A stretch of 64,000 bases of DNA from Aureimonas sp. Leaf427 (GCF_001425485.1 NZ_LMQW01000034.1:248001-312000); one strand, 5' to 3'; numbered from the stretch's first letter, positions 45,838 to 54,672 are shown. Program-made: numbers and translations. Notes: a model not told the origin generated them from the sequence alone.

Positions 45838-45985
45838 CATCGGTGCGGAGAGTTGGCTCCACGAAGCGACGGTCGTCGCCTGGGGGTTCGCCCGCATCGC
45901 TCCAGCGGACGATCGTCTTGCCGATCGTGGCGTCGATCATTTCGGGGCGGCGCGCGAGGTCGTGCTTGAGAAGTGCAGACGCCGC

Positions 45986-46390
45986 CTAGGGGCGGCCGAG
46001 CGGCTTCTTCTGCGCCGGCGGCGCGGGCGCCTTGGCGAACTCGATCTTGCAGTTGTTGCGGCGGGAGGTGTCTTCGATCGCCTGCATCTCGCCTTTGAGC
46101 CGCGCGACCTCGGCCGCCTTCTCGTCATTGCCGTCGATGAAGAAGAGTGCGGGCCAAAAGAGGACGACGCCGACCGTCGTCACGGCAACATCCTTGCCCG
46201 CCTGCTTGTCCTGGGCGCCCGTGGCGACGATCGCGCGCGAGGAGATCACCTGCGCTTCCTCGGCCAGTTCTTCGCAGGACAGGCCGCGATAGGCCATGGG
46301 CGACACGTAGACCGCCGAGATGTTTTCCGAGCGCTTCGCGCAGCCCGCGAGACTGAGCAGCGTCATGGCTGCGAACGCCAGTCGTTTCAT
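45986..46390 (-). CDS. hypothetical lipoprotein
   Basis: A 134-residue protein with a lipoprotein signal (MKRLAFAAMTLLSLAGC, Cys17). A second hydrophobic stretch (VAVTTVGVVLFWPALFFID, about 73-91) may be a membrane or membrane-associated helix, followed by a coiled region (EKAAEVARLKGEMQAIEDTS) and a Pro-rich tail. ATG 46,390 is chosen as the signal start. Similar small lipoproteins occur in rhizobia, but I cannot name a function. Confidence 0.65.
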   Translation of the reverse strand: MKRLAFAAMTLLSLAGCAKRSENISAVYVSPMAYRGLSCEELAEEAQVISSRAIVATGAQDKQAGKDVAVTTVGVVLFWPALFFIDGNDEKAAEVARLKGEMQAIEDTSRRNNCKIEFAKAPAPPAQKKPLGRP

Positions 46391-46589
46391 GTCGATTCCC
46401 CTCATGTGCACGAGATCGGCATGACTGGGGACGAGCCATCGCATGTCAATCTCACGTTGTGTTGGAATCGCTCGGGTCGACCGCTTATCCCCGTTTGCCT
46501 CGGCTTTTTCGGTCGATGTGCGGTATTCGAAGCCGGCACTGCGCGCTTTAAACTTGTATCGATCTTACGCCGACTCAACAGGAGCGCCC

Positions 46590-46979
46590 ATGTCAGTCCA
46601 AGCTCGTTCCAAGCCGTCGATGGTCGCCCTTGCGCTGACGCTCCTGGTTTCGCCCGTCGGAACCCTCATGGCCGAAGAGCAAGTGCCGTATCCTGAATTG
46701 GATACAAAAGCATATTGTGCTGCTTCCGTTGCGAGGGTGGTCGACGAAGCCGAGAGGCGAGCGGAGGAAGGCAAATGCATCTTCAATGAGTTGACCTTGA
46801 AAGAAACCATTCGTCCATATTGGCGATACGTGCCTGAACGCGGTCAAAAAAATCGCGTTACCAAGTATTTTCGAGAGGTCGAGAGCCAAACGTACATGAC
46901 AGTTCGAGGAACGATCGCCAGTGCCGTTGGTGAGGCGTGCATGATCAACAAGACCTTGGTCTGTCAGCCACCGAGGTAG
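46590..46979 (+). CDS. small secreted hypothetical protein
   Basis: A 129-residue protein with a signal peptide (residues 1-28, ending GTLMA before EEQVPYP). Four cysteines (AYCAAS, GKCIFN, EACMIN, VCQPP) suggest disulfides. ATG 46,590 has AGGAG upstream. Base composition is lower in GC than the core genes. Function unknown; it lies at the left edge of the accessory region. Confidence 0.55.
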   Translation: MSVQARSKPSMVALALTLLVSPVGTLMAEEQVPYPELDTKAYCAASVARVVDEAERRAEEGKCIFNELTLKETIRPYWRYVPERGQKNRVTKYFREVESQTYMTVRGTIASAVGEACMINKTLVCQPPR

Positions 46980-47343
46980 GGGAAGTTCTATCGGTTCAGA
47001 ATGCGATGCGCCTTGGCACTCGATCCGCCTTGGCCTTCTCAATCGTGCTGATCGCTTCGGCCCCTCTTTTTTTCACGCCCTTCTAGGATCAAAGCGGAGC
47101 TCGTCGATTTCGACGCGTTGGCTGCACGATGGTCGTCCGCGCCGAAGGCGACGGGCACTGGATCGGCCCGCTACGTGCGGATCGTAGATCGTGCAGTCGA
47201 CGACAACACGCTGATGCAGTTTCTGGGGGCTGCTTGACCCTACTATCTCTGCATCGAACAACTGGTATCGGCTCACATTGAGAGCGCTTGCCTTGCCCCA
47301 TAACTTATGTGCAGCTGCTATGCCATGTAGCTAGGAGGTGTAA
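46980..47343. other. 364-base intergenic region
   Basis: No supported gene. A minus-strand frame at 47,073-47,276 (67 residues) has some protein-like composition but no start with a ribosome site and no family. GC is lower than the core. The AGGAGG site for the next gene is at the right end. Confidence 0.4.
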
Positions 47344-47682
47344 GTGAGACTGACGGTAGTCATGATTTGCGTTTCTGCAGCATTGAATGGATGTGTTTCC
47401 GCAGGATTTACGGATAATCGCGTAGCGGAGCTGAGGGCTAGCGAAGTTGAGCGCAATAATTTTGTTGAAGTGTGCAACGAAAACCTGAAGTTCAACGATG
47501 CAGGTGGTCCTGCAGCCGCGCGCGAATTGAAGGTCAAGCCCACCCCAGAAGGCTCACGCATCGTCTGCGAGCGAATGCTGAAAGGGCTGATCTCCGGACG
47601 TGTCACTCAGAAGGACTTTGACGTTGTGACCGCTACGGGTTCTCCACCTCGTAAGCTGGCTGAAGTTATGATGGGACGCTGA
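47344..47682 (+). CDS. small lipoprotein-like hypothetical
   Basis: A 112-residue protein starting at GTG 47,344 with a strong AGGAGG upstream. The N-terminus MRLTVVMICVSAALNGC looks like a lipoprotein signal with Cys17. The rest is hydrophilic with two further cysteines. It has no recognised family. GC content is about that of foreign DNA rather than the core genes. Confidence 0.5.
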   Translation: MRLTVVMICVSAALNGCVSAGFTDNRVAELRASEVERNNFVEVCNENLKFNDAGGPAAARELKVKPTPEGSRIVCERMLKGLISGRVTQKDFDVVTATGSPPRKLAEVMMGR

Positions 47683-47839
47683 TTGAAGCCTTCTTGGTGC
47701 TGAGAACCTAAAGCCCCTTCCGCCCTGCATAGAGAGTTGGCGGCGTTGCACTGGGTTCTGGACAACCCCTGCGCAACGCCCTCTGCTGCTAAACGTCGAG
47801 AAAGCATGGCCGGCGCCGGCCGGCAAAGAACGGGCGTAG

Positions 47840-48290
47840 ACGAGCTTCATCCGCGTCGACGAGGCACAGTGGTCTCGGGTTGCAGCATAGGCATGACGCT
47901 ACGGGTGCGACTACAATGGCGTGCCGGTCCCGAACACCGAGGCTTGGACAGATCCCGTTGCCAAGCGAGTCTTTATGCCGCGGTGTTGAAAGACGTTCGC
48001 TCGACCATCGTCGGGAAGGGCGTGGCCGACGTGTCCGTGTTCTCTCACAAGCCGATCGGCCACGCGCTCCTCCAATTCCGAACCTTCGCATTGGCGAGCA
48101 ATCAACGCGTTCTGATGCGTGGCCTGCAGAAAGATCGATCGAACCTGATGGGTGGCTCTTCGGCATGATGGCCTTAGGAGGGTTCCAGTACTGGCTTCGC
48201 TCCATGGAGAGCGGCCGCGAAGTCTTAACGAACCCGGCAGGGAAGGCGAGTCGCTTCACCTTGCAGAATACCGCTTCAAATGGTCCCGCG
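47840..48290 (+). pseudogene. decayed phage internal virion protein (C-terminal part)
   Basis: Protein-like sequence runs across three frames: DEAQWSRVAA then RYGCDYNGVPVPNTEAWTD (frame of 47,846, with in-frame TAG and TGA), then AAVLKDVRSTIVGKG...GHALLQFRTFALASNQR (frame of 47,977), then FGMMALGGFQYWLRSMESGR (near 48,163). This order matches my knowledge of the C-terminal region of large internal virion/transglycosylase proteins of podoviruses. At least two frameshifts and two stops show that it is dead. It marks an old prophage next to the tRNA-Thr remnant. Confidence 0.6.
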
Positions 48291-48367
48291 ATGGTTCCGC
48301 GGATGCGACATGGCACGGAGCCGATCCGGGGATCGATCCCGAATATACCAAATTGATTGTGATTTTC

Positions 48368-48415
48368 GGTGCCGGCTGCAGGGCTCGAACCCGCGACCCC
48401 CTGATTACAAATCAA
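48368..48415 (-). other. attachment site: 3' half of tRNA-Thr(UGU)
   Basis: On the minus strand the sequence runs TTGATTTGTAATCAGGGGGT, then CGCGGGTTCGAGCCCTGC, then AGCCGGCACC: anticodon loop with TGT, variable loop, T-arm and acceptor strand of tRNA-Thr. No D-arm or 5' acceptor follows on the other side, so it is not a functional gene. It is the type of remnant left by site-specific integration into the 3' end of a tRNA, with the integrase gene just to the right. Confidence 0.75.
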
Positions 48416-48585
48416 GAGGCAATCGATCCGCGCTTCGGATTGGCTCGTTTACCATAGACCAACTTTCCGTTTCAGATCCCTGCGATACAAGGGTTAATAC
48501 GGTCTCAAGATCGTGGGCACCTCTCCAATCGGTAACGGTTCGGATTCGCAGAGGTGCCCACAGGGTGCCCACGGAAGGATCGGGG

Positions 48586-50034
48586 ATGGGAGTTCGGAGC
48601 GACAGGAAGGCGACGCCGGATCTCACGCAGGCGCTAGTCGATCGGGCGATCCGGTCGACGGATGAGCGGTACGACGTCTCCGACAAACGCATGCCGGGTC
48701 TGATCCTACGCGTGACGCCTGGATCGGCGACGTGGACGGTGAGGACGAAGGTTCGGGGCGTTCAGAAGAGGGCGGTTCTCGGCCCGGCCCGGCTGGTCTC
48801 CATCCGCGACGCGAGGGAGATGGCTCAAGCGGCGAAGGACCGGCTGGCCCTCGGGCACGAGATCGACGATGCCTGGATCGATGGCCAGCTCGTCGAGCGC
48901 AAGATCCGTGAGACCGCGATGAAACCCACCGCGATCCGTCGGGGCGCTGGAGCGACTTGGACCTGGGAAGAAGCGGTCGAAGCGTTCGAAGGGCACCTGC
49001 GGAAGACGCGGCAGCCGAAGACGGTCGTCGACTATCTTCAGTTTCTGCATGGCAAAGACCTGACCGCCGCCATGGCCGGCCGTCTCGTCACGGAGATCAC
49101 GCCCGAGCATGTCGGTGATGTCATCCGTGAGGTCCACCAGTCGGGTAGGGAGAGATCGGCGCAGCGCATCCTTTCCGTCGTCAGCCCGATGTGGACCTAC
49201 CTTGCGGTCGAGGAGCCGAAGAAGTCCGGCGTCCGAGCGAACCCGATGAAAGGCATGCCGATACCGCGACGGACGAACGGGAGCGAGCGTCAGACGCGGC
49301 TGCCGGCGATCGACGAATGCGCGAACATTGTCCTCGCCTGCCGTGCTGGCATCCTGCATCCGGCGGTGGCGGCTGCGATCGAGCTACTCGTCTACACGGC
49401 CCAGCGGCGCTTGACCGTCGTTCAAGCTCGGGTCGGTGACATCGGCATAGTCGAAGGGGAGCGGTGCTGGATCATTCCTGGCGATGCGATGAAGGGCGGC
49501 CGGGAGCATGTGATCCCCCTCGTCGGGCGGACCGTCGAGATCGCCGATGCGCGCATTGATGCCACCCGAGAGGAGGGGGCGGCGTACCTGTTTCCACAGG
49601 TGCGGCCGCGACGGATCGGCGACACGGTCTCGCACGTCAGCGAATTCACGCTCACCGCTCGTCTGGTCGATCTACCCGGATCTCGGGCGACACCTCACGA
49701 TCTCAGGCGAGCGTTCACGACCGCGATCAATGGTCGGTCGAAGGCGGAGACGAGGCAGCCGGAGTTGGTTCTCGATCACCTGGAAGGGCGGCAGACGGTG
49801 ACCGACCTGCACTACGACAGGGCACAGTACCTAGCGGAGAAGTCGGACATGCTGGCGTTCTGGGGGGCGAAGCTGGACGAAGCGGTCGAGAGGATGCGTT
49901 CCTCGTTCGACGCCGATGCGGTGCGAAAAGGTCTCAGCGAGGCAATGGCGAAGAGGAATGCGAAGCAGACGCCGGGCCGGAAGCGGGACGGAAAGAAGGC
50001 CCGGCCGAAGAGGGTTACGGCCGGGCCTTCTTGA
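48586..50034 (+). CDS. tyrosine recombinase/integrase
   Basis: A 482-residue integrase. Residues 1-95 form the N-terminal arm-binding DUF4102-like part, 120-225 the SAM-like core-binding domain, and 235-425 the catalytic domain. Active-site residues: Arg274/275 (TAQRRLT), Lys303, His371 and Arg374 (TPHDLRRAF), His398 and Tyr410 (DLHYDR). The C-terminal tail is Lys/Arg-rich. ATG 48,586 follows GAAGGA. It lies 170 bases from the tRNA-Thr remnant, which is probably its target. Confidence 0.88.
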   Translation: MGVRSDRKATPDLTQALVDRAIRSTDERYDVSDKRMPGLILRVTPGSATWTVRTKVRGVQKRAVLGPARLVSIRDAREMAQAAKDRLALGHEIDDAWIDGQLVERKIRETAMKPTAIRRGAGATWTWEEAVEAFEGHLRKTRQPKTVVDYLQFLHGKDLTAAMAGRLVTEITPEHVGDVIREVHQSGRERSAQRILSVVSPMWTYLAVEEPKKSGVRANPMKGMPIPRRTNGSERQTRLPAIDECANIVLACRAGILHPAVAAAIELLVYTAQRRLTVVQARVGDIGIVEGERCWIIPGDAMKGGREHVIPLVGRTVEIADARIDATREEGAAYLFPQVRPRRIGDTVSHVSEFTLTARLVDLPGSRATPHDLRRAFTTAINGRSKAETRQPELVLDHLEGRQTVTDLHYDRAQYLAEKSDMLAFWGAKLDEAVERMRSSFDADAVRKGLSEAMAKRNAKQTPGRKRDGKKARPKRVTAGPS

Positions 50035-50051
50035 GTACGTCGCGAGAACAA

Positions 50052-50291
50052 TCAGGGGGTGAGGGCACCGAGGTGGCCACGGTCGTAGCCGTAGCTGGTG
50101 CTCGCGTTCTGAACCGCGAGAGCCCTCCGGAGCCGCTCGACTTCGTCCGTCGCGTCGAAATACGCTGTCAGAAGCGCGGCGATCGTCGCCCGGTCGTCGC
50201 CGCCGTGCATTTCGAGCGCGTGTTGGACTGGATCGACGTCGCCGTTCGCAGGCGCCGGTTTGCGTGGTAGGGGCGGGGTAGCATCGGTCAT
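50052..50291 (-). CDS. small hypothetical protein
   Basis: A 79-residue hydrophilic protein (MTDATPPLPRKPAPANG...) with a helical middle (ATIAALLTAYFDATDEVERLRRAL). No family recognised. It is convergent with the integrase gene and may be cargo of the element. Confidence 0.45.
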   Translation of the reverse strand: MTDATPPLPRKPAPANGDVDPVQHALEMHGGDDRATIAALLTAYFDATDEVERLRRALAVQNASTSYGYDRGHLGALTP

Positions 50292-50396
50292 GGGTCACTC
50301 CATGGGTGGTGCGAGGCCCGAGAATGGTGTTCGCGCACCGGTCTCGGGCCGGCTCAAGAAAGCGGGATGAAATGGAAAGCTCTCGTGAGAGCGTTC

Positions 50397-50834
50397 CTAT
50401 GGACGCCGTCCGACGTTGATCTTCCGCGTCATCTGATCGAAGACGAACGGCGTTTCGGCGGGCGCTAGCGCGAGGTCTCGCTCGTAGACGTCAAGGGCAT
50501 GGCGAGCCGCTTCGACGGGGTGCGAGGCGACCCAGAGGGTGTGACCCCACAGGTCGACCCGCCCGCCGCGCCAGATGTTCTCGCACTCGACCTGGATCTC
50601 GGTGTCGTCGTCGATCCAAATCCCAAAATGGCAGCAACCCTCGTACCGGACCAGCGGCCCGTCAGGGGCGAAGCGGAGCGAGTAGGACTGGCTCGTGGGG
50701 CTCCAGTAGACGTCGTGGAGGCCATCGGCGGCGGCGAGGTGCCGACCGATCTCCCGTCCGAGTTTGCCCCCGAGATCGCCGCTCTCGACGTCGACGAAGA
50801 AGGCGGTGGGTGGGACGTCCTGGCGGTCACTCAT
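50397..50834 (-). CDS. hypothetical protein
   Basis: A 145-residue soluble protein with aromatic-rich strands (YWSPTSQSYSLRF, CCHFGIWIDDD, WGHTLWVASH) and no signal peptide. It starts within the end of the HTH gene (8-base overlap), so the two are translated together. Function unknown. Confidence 0.55.
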   Translation of the reverse strand: MSDRQDVPPTAFFVDVESGDLGGKLGREIGRHLAAADGLHDVYWSPTSQSYSLRFAPDGPLVRYEGCCHFGIWIDDDTEIQVECENIWRGGRVDLWGHTLWVASHPVEAARHALDVYERDLALAPAETPFVFDQMTRKINVGRRP

Positions 50835-51075
50835 CGATAGCCTTAAGTTGACGTTCGATCTCGTCGGCGCTCGCGGTGGCGTCCGAGGCCGATTTCCTCA
50901 GGATGATCGCGAGGTCGCGAAGGGCCCCGACGGGCACCTCGCTGGACCCTGACGCCCATCTCTGGGCCGTCCTGATCGAGACGCCCAGGTGTCGGGCAAG
51001 GTCGCTCTGCCAACGAGCGCCGAAGGCGGTCTCGGCCGCTCGGGCAAGCAGGTCTCGGCGCTCGTCGTTCGTCAT
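50827..51075 (-). CDS. HTH DNA-binding protein
   Basis: An 82-residue protein whose residues 24-58 read as a helix-turn-helix of the XRE/Cro class (LARHLGVSIRTAQRWASGSS). The remainder is an Ala/Asp-rich helix. It overlaps the start of the next minus-strand gene and probably regulates that pair or the integrase region. Confidence 0.65.
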   Translation of the reverse strand: MTNDERRDLLARAAETAFGARWQSDLARHLGVSIRTAQRWASGSSEVPVGALRDLAIILRKSASDATASADEIERQLKAIDE

Positions 51076-51225
51076 GTCGCTTCCTTTTCAGCCGGGTCGC
51101 CTCGCAAGGCGGACACGAGTTCGGGAGTTGCCGGCAAGCGGGATCCGGACGTGCAGTAGCCGCAGAAGGGAACGAACCTCTTCACCGCTAAATCGATCGA
51201 GAAATACCCGAAAATTCGCGACTCG

Positions 51226-51840
51226 ATGTTTCGTATGATGAGCGAAATCAGACGCCGCGAGGGGCATATCTTCTATTACGGTCGCGAGAAAATCCGAGCC
51301 AACGAGGATTTGAACGCCAACGGTCTCTATACGACCGTTTTCTCTCACGCGATCCGTAGGATCGATGATTATTGCGAGCGTGCTGGAGAGAATTTCGTAA
51401 TCGTGCTCGACGAGAATTCGGTACGAAAGGAATTACTCGTCACGGCGGCGAAGACGATGTTCGGCAGCAATCCCGCAAGACGGATGATCAGCCCTCCATT
51501 CGAGGTCGAGAGGCATCTCAACCAGAATATCCAGGCTGCCGATTGGATCGCAACGATCACCGGACGATTGTGGAGCCATCGTCTGGATCCCGTGGGTTTC
51601 GAAAATTACGAACCATACCAGCGATATTTCTGGACGAGACTGCATAGCATGACGGAGCACAGCACAGTCATGAAGCGCACGGAGAAGAAGCCGGAACCGA
51701 CCCATAAACCGGAGCGAACCGTAGAGGTCGGCGCTCTGGGACACTTGATCAAGGAAGCTCAGGATCGTCATCTTATTGCAACGGTGACTACGAAGATCAC
51801 AGAGGAGGTTTCGATTGAGATCAAGCCGGATGAATGCTGA
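51226..51840 (+). CDS. DUF3800 protein, N-terminus missing
   Basis: A 204-residue frame whose sequence from NGLYTTVFSHAIRRIDDYCE onward matches the C-terminal part of DUF3800 proteins, including MISPPFEVERHLNQNIQAADWIATI and the RLHSMTEHSTVM end. The N-terminal YSLYIDESG block with the first acidic residues is absent; upstream DNA belongs to the divergent HTH gene's promoter. The C-terminal 45 residues after the domain are a charged tail. It is therefore probably truncated and inactive, though a shortened form cannot be excluded. Confidence 0.6.
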   Translation: MFRMMSEIRRREGHIFYYGREKIRANEDLNANGLYTTVFSHAIRRIDDYCERAGENFVIVLDENSVRKELLVTAAKTMFGSNPARRMISPPFEVERHLNQNIQAADWIATITGRLWSHRLDPVGFENYEPYQRYFWTRLHSMTEHSTVMKRTEKKPEPTHKPERTVEVGALGHLIKEAQDRHLIATVTTKITEEVSIEIKPDEC

Positions 51841-51938
51841 AGCCAACGAGCTGTACGTAAACGTAGATCTGCTCGTCGACTAATAAGGAACCTTTCTGGT
51901 GTCCTATTCCAAGGATCATCCCGATTCGAAAGCCATTC

Positions 51939-52265
51939 ATGAAACCGTTCCTAGCCTTCGTGCTCCTGATTTCGTCGGCGCTACCTGCCGTCGCCGAAGA
52001 CTGCAATATCTACGCTCAGGTGGACCAGCCTGTAGATTCGAGCACCATAAGCCTGGTTCGAGATGACAACGGGGTCATCACCGAATTCCTCCTGAAGGAG
52101 GGCGCCGGGGAAACGCGGTACAAGGTATTCCGTCCGAATCCGATACGTCCGGAACTGGCAGCGGTTCCTGCCCAGTCGCCTGACGATGAACCGCTCCTCT
52201 TCGTCAAGACTCCAATCTCAGTGCAACTAGCGTCGAGAACTTTCGATCTTCGCTGTGGAGGGTAG
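51939..52265 (+). CDS. small secreted hypothetical protein
   Basis: A 108-residue protein with a signal peptide (residues 1-19, MKPFLAFVLLISSALPAVA) and two cysteines that may pair (DCNIY at 21-25, LRCGG at the end). The mature part is beta-rich. No family recognised. Confidence 0.55.
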   Translation: MKPFLAFVLLISSALPAVAEDCNIYAQVDQPVDSSTISLVRDDNGVITEFLLKEGAGETRYKVFRPNPIRPELAAVPAQSPDDEPLLFVKTPISVQLASRTFDLRCGG

Positions 52266-52333
52266 CCCGGTAGCCGAACCGTGCCTTGTCGGCGGCATTC
52301 CAAATCGGTTTCGCTGTCGATCGGTACCGAGTC

Positions 52334-52744
52334 TTAGTTCCACATACCCTTGGATAGGCAGGTCTTCACCACGCCGTCGACGATCGGGTACCTGAACTCA
52401 CCGGCGATGATCGCCCGCGCGCCCATTGAGACGAGACGATGGACGCGGGGAGGGCAGATCGCCGCCTTCGCTTCGTAGACCGTCAGGCCGAGTTGCCGGC
52501 AACCGTACCGGGCCAACTTCACCTGATCGGCGGATTTGAAATAGTCGACGAGAGGTTCGGCGAACCCGTAGAGGGCGCCGAGGACGCCGCTCGTCGCGAG
52601 AAGGGCGGCCGTGACCGTGCCCATATTGTCAGTCGCCTTCTTGAGCAGCGTGGGCGGACGCACCGGCGGCTCGACAGGCGGTGTTGATGCCGCGCTTATT
52701 TTTCTTCGGTCCCCTATGGAACCGACCACACGCCCCCGCATCAC
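52334..52744 (-). CDS. hypothetical protein with one hydrophobic segment
   Basis: A 136-residue frame. Residues 44-60 (TVTAALLATSGVLGALYGF) form a hydrophobic helix, and the C-terminal part has four cysteines. The start is uncertain: GTG 52,744 lacks a clear ribosome site, and ATG 52,624 would give a 96-residue protein beginning just before the helix. No family recognised. Confidence 0.45.
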   Translation of the reverse strand: MMRGRVVGSIGDRRKISAASTPPVEPPVRPPTLLKKATDNMGTVTAALLATSGVLGALYGFAEPLVDYFKSADQVKLARYGCRQLGLTVYEAKAAICPPRVHRLVSMGARAIIAGEFRYPIVDGVVKTCLSKGMWN

Positions 52745-52996
52745 GATCGACCCCGTTTAAAATCATTTCGTTCCGAGTGCCGGTCTGGAACACTCCAGGC
52801 CGGCGTCTTCGCATCGTGATCAGGTGCCGCTCCGGCGTTACTCTCTGCCCGCCGGTCACCTGTTGTCGGCGAGAGTAACGGTCAGCCTCTTGGCGCTCCG
52901 TCTCCCGCGACGATCTCAATCGCCGACGGTTCGCGATCGAGCGTCGCAAAGGCGTCATCGACCTCCACCCGAGGCGGCCGAGGCATCAGAGCCGGC

Positions 52997-53950
52997 TCAA
53001 TCGCTCATCAGCGACTTGAACGTGAGCTTCGAGTTGCCTCCGGACTTCGAGTAGCCAACGACCTCACAACCCTCTTTCGCACGCTTGGGAGCCGCCCCGG
53101 TCAGGACGAGGTCCTGGTTCTCCGTCCAGTATCCGGTCACCTTGTAGGGCGCCGGCGCGCATCCCTTTTTGAACGTGAACGCAGTGCCCGAGGCTTTCAT
53201 TGATCGCCATGGCAGCTTTCCGCGGAACAGAACCTGGCCGGACCTCACCGTCCCTGAGATCGATGACTTTGGGTCATCGTAGGCGATCACGCCGCGATCC
53301 CGGTCGATCCGCATCTGCGACCCGTTGTGATCGTATGCATTTCCGGACAGCGAAGAGAGGGAAACGGCTGTCGCCGGATCGACGGCGGCCTCGTTGGAAG
53401 ATGCCATCGATTTGGACGACGTTTTGGCGACGGCTGCCACGCCTGCGGGGCAGAGCCTCGCGTAGTTGATGATGAGACCCTTGCCACGGCCGGCGCGTGA
53501 GGAACCCTCAATCTCGCCATTCGAATCTCGGAACCGGATTTCACCCGGCTCGGCGACGCCGATGCCATGCTCGCCAGCCAACCAAATGCCGTCGGTGGTG
53601 AAAATCTTACCGTCTATGTCGACGATCTTACCAGCCAAGCAATCCGCACTCGAGGTCAGCCGCTCGCCGAGCTTGCCACCTGGAATTTCGCCGTCCGACT
53701 TGCACTGCGCGTTCTTGGCCTCGTCTACGACATAGCCATTACACCAGCGGTCGACATCGCCCTTCGTGAATTCGGCAACCGCCTTTGCCGCCTCTGTCCC
53801 CGCGCCGGTGAGCAAGACCTTCGTCGTGCTGGCGCACTGCGCGCAGACCGCGAGGCCTGATCCAGGCTCGGCGGCGACGGACACTCCTGCGCTCGTCGTA
53901 ACGAGGGCCACTAGAAGCGAAGAGAGTATAACTGGACGACCGATTCTCAT
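52997..53950 (-). CDS. secreted hypothetical protein
   Basis: A 317-residue protein with a signal peptide (residues 1-27, ending VSVAA) and eleven or so cysteines (CAQC, WCNGY, QCKSD, DCLAG, LCPAG, GCAPA, GCEVV). An N-terminal Cys-rich domain resembles the Rap1a/Tai immunity-like fold in spacing (CxxC then WCxGYV); that is a guess. The C-terminal part is beta-rich. It ends near the start of no other gene and lies seven bases from the membrane gene, probably cotranscribed. Confidence 0.55.
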   Translation of the reverse strand: MRIGRPVILSSLLVALVTTSAGVSVAAEPGSGLAVCAQCASTTKVLLTGAGTEAAKAVAEFTKGDVDRWCNGYVVDEAKNAQCKSDGEIPGGKLGERLTSSADCLAGKIVDIDGKIFTTDGIWLAGEHGIGVAEPGEIRFRDSNGEIEGSSRAGRGKGLIINYARLCPAGVAAVAKTSSKSMASSNEAAVDPATAVSLSSLSGNAYDHNGSQMRIDRDRGVIAYDDPKSSISGTVRSGQVLFRGKLPWRSMKASGTAFTFKKGCAPAPYKVTGYWTENQDLVLTGAAPKRAKEGCEVVGYSKSGGNSKLTFKSLMSD

Positions 53951-53957
53951 TGGTCGA

Positions 53958-54452
53958 TCAGACGTGCAGGGGACGCGAGAGCGCCTTGACGGACCTGCTC
54001 ACCGCGAGGACGAGCGCAATGATGCCGAACACGAGACCCCACGACCACATGACGTTGTTGAGGAGGAGGTAGTCGCCGTTCCTGACCGTGCCGAACGCTC
54101 GCATCTCCGCGAGGATCTCGGCGATGCCGGCGTAGGTGAAGTAGGCGAGGATGGCCGCGACCGCGCCGATCGCGATATCGACCTGCCTCGTGAACCTCGC
54201 GACCGCGGGGAAAGCCGGCATCGCCGCAGCGGCAACGCATGCCAGCGCGAAAAGAAGGGTGACGCTCGCGAACGGCGCGAAGTCCTGGAGCCATAAGGTC
54301 CTGAAATCAACGAGGACAGGTGCGGTGACGACAGGCAGTGCCGTCGCGCCGATTGCCAAGCCCGCCATGGCGAGCCGCTGCTTGAAGTCCTTCGCCACAC
54401 GGGCTCCGGAAAGCATGCTCAGATAGTTCACGTGCGGTTCAATGTTAGACAT
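53958..54452 (-). CDS. membrane hypothetical protein
   Basis: A 164-residue protein with four predicted helices (about 29-47, 61-84, 92-112, 132-152; the third reads AIGAVAAILAYFTYAGIAEIL). No family recognised. It is first of a minus-strand pair with the secreted protein. The palindrome at 54,480 sits in its promoter region. Confidence 0.6.
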   Translation of the reverse strand: MSNIEPHVNYLSMLSGARVAKDFKQRLAMAGLAIGATALPVVTAPVLVDFRTLWLQDFAPFASVTLLFALACVAAAAMPAFPAVARFTRQVDIAIGAVAAILAYFTYAGIAEILAEMRAFGTVRNGDYLLLNNVMWSWGLVFGIIALVLAVSRSVKALSRPLHV

Positions 54453-54479
54453 GCGTTTCTCCTAATCAAGGTCACTTTT

Positions 54480-54497
54480 TCCTGTTTAGTTACAGGA
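54480..54497. promoter_or_regulatory. inverted repeat, candidate operator
   Basis: TCCTGT - TTAGTT - ACAGGA, perfect 6-bp arms six bases apart, 28 bases upstream of the membrane gene start on the minus strand, in AT-rich DNA. The size and symmetry fit a dimeric repressor such as an XRE-family protein. Confidence 0.4.
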
Positions 54498-54672
54498 TAA
54501 TTGCTTCGGTGAGTCCGCAAATCGGCTACCGGCCTGACATAATAACTTTATTTTTCTTTATTCCCTCGCGCCGTAACTACCTGATCCTATGTTGGCACTG
54601 TAATGATCGGGCGCCGAGTTGAGTGGAATTGATAAGAATATTCATGTGCGACGGCCTCGCGAGGTCGCTGTG

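Noticed and set aside
47073-47276. Minus-strand 67-residue frame with some protein-like composition
   Set aside because: No ribosome site, no recognised family, and no sign of conservation can be judged here.
48363-48420. Functional tRNA gene
   Set aside because: Only the anticodon arm, variable loop, T-arm and 3' acceptor are present; the D-arm and 5' acceptor strand are absent.
52629-52996. Minus-strand frame between two accessory genes
   Set aside because: Arg-rich composition, overlaps the neighbouring gene, no ribosome site or family.
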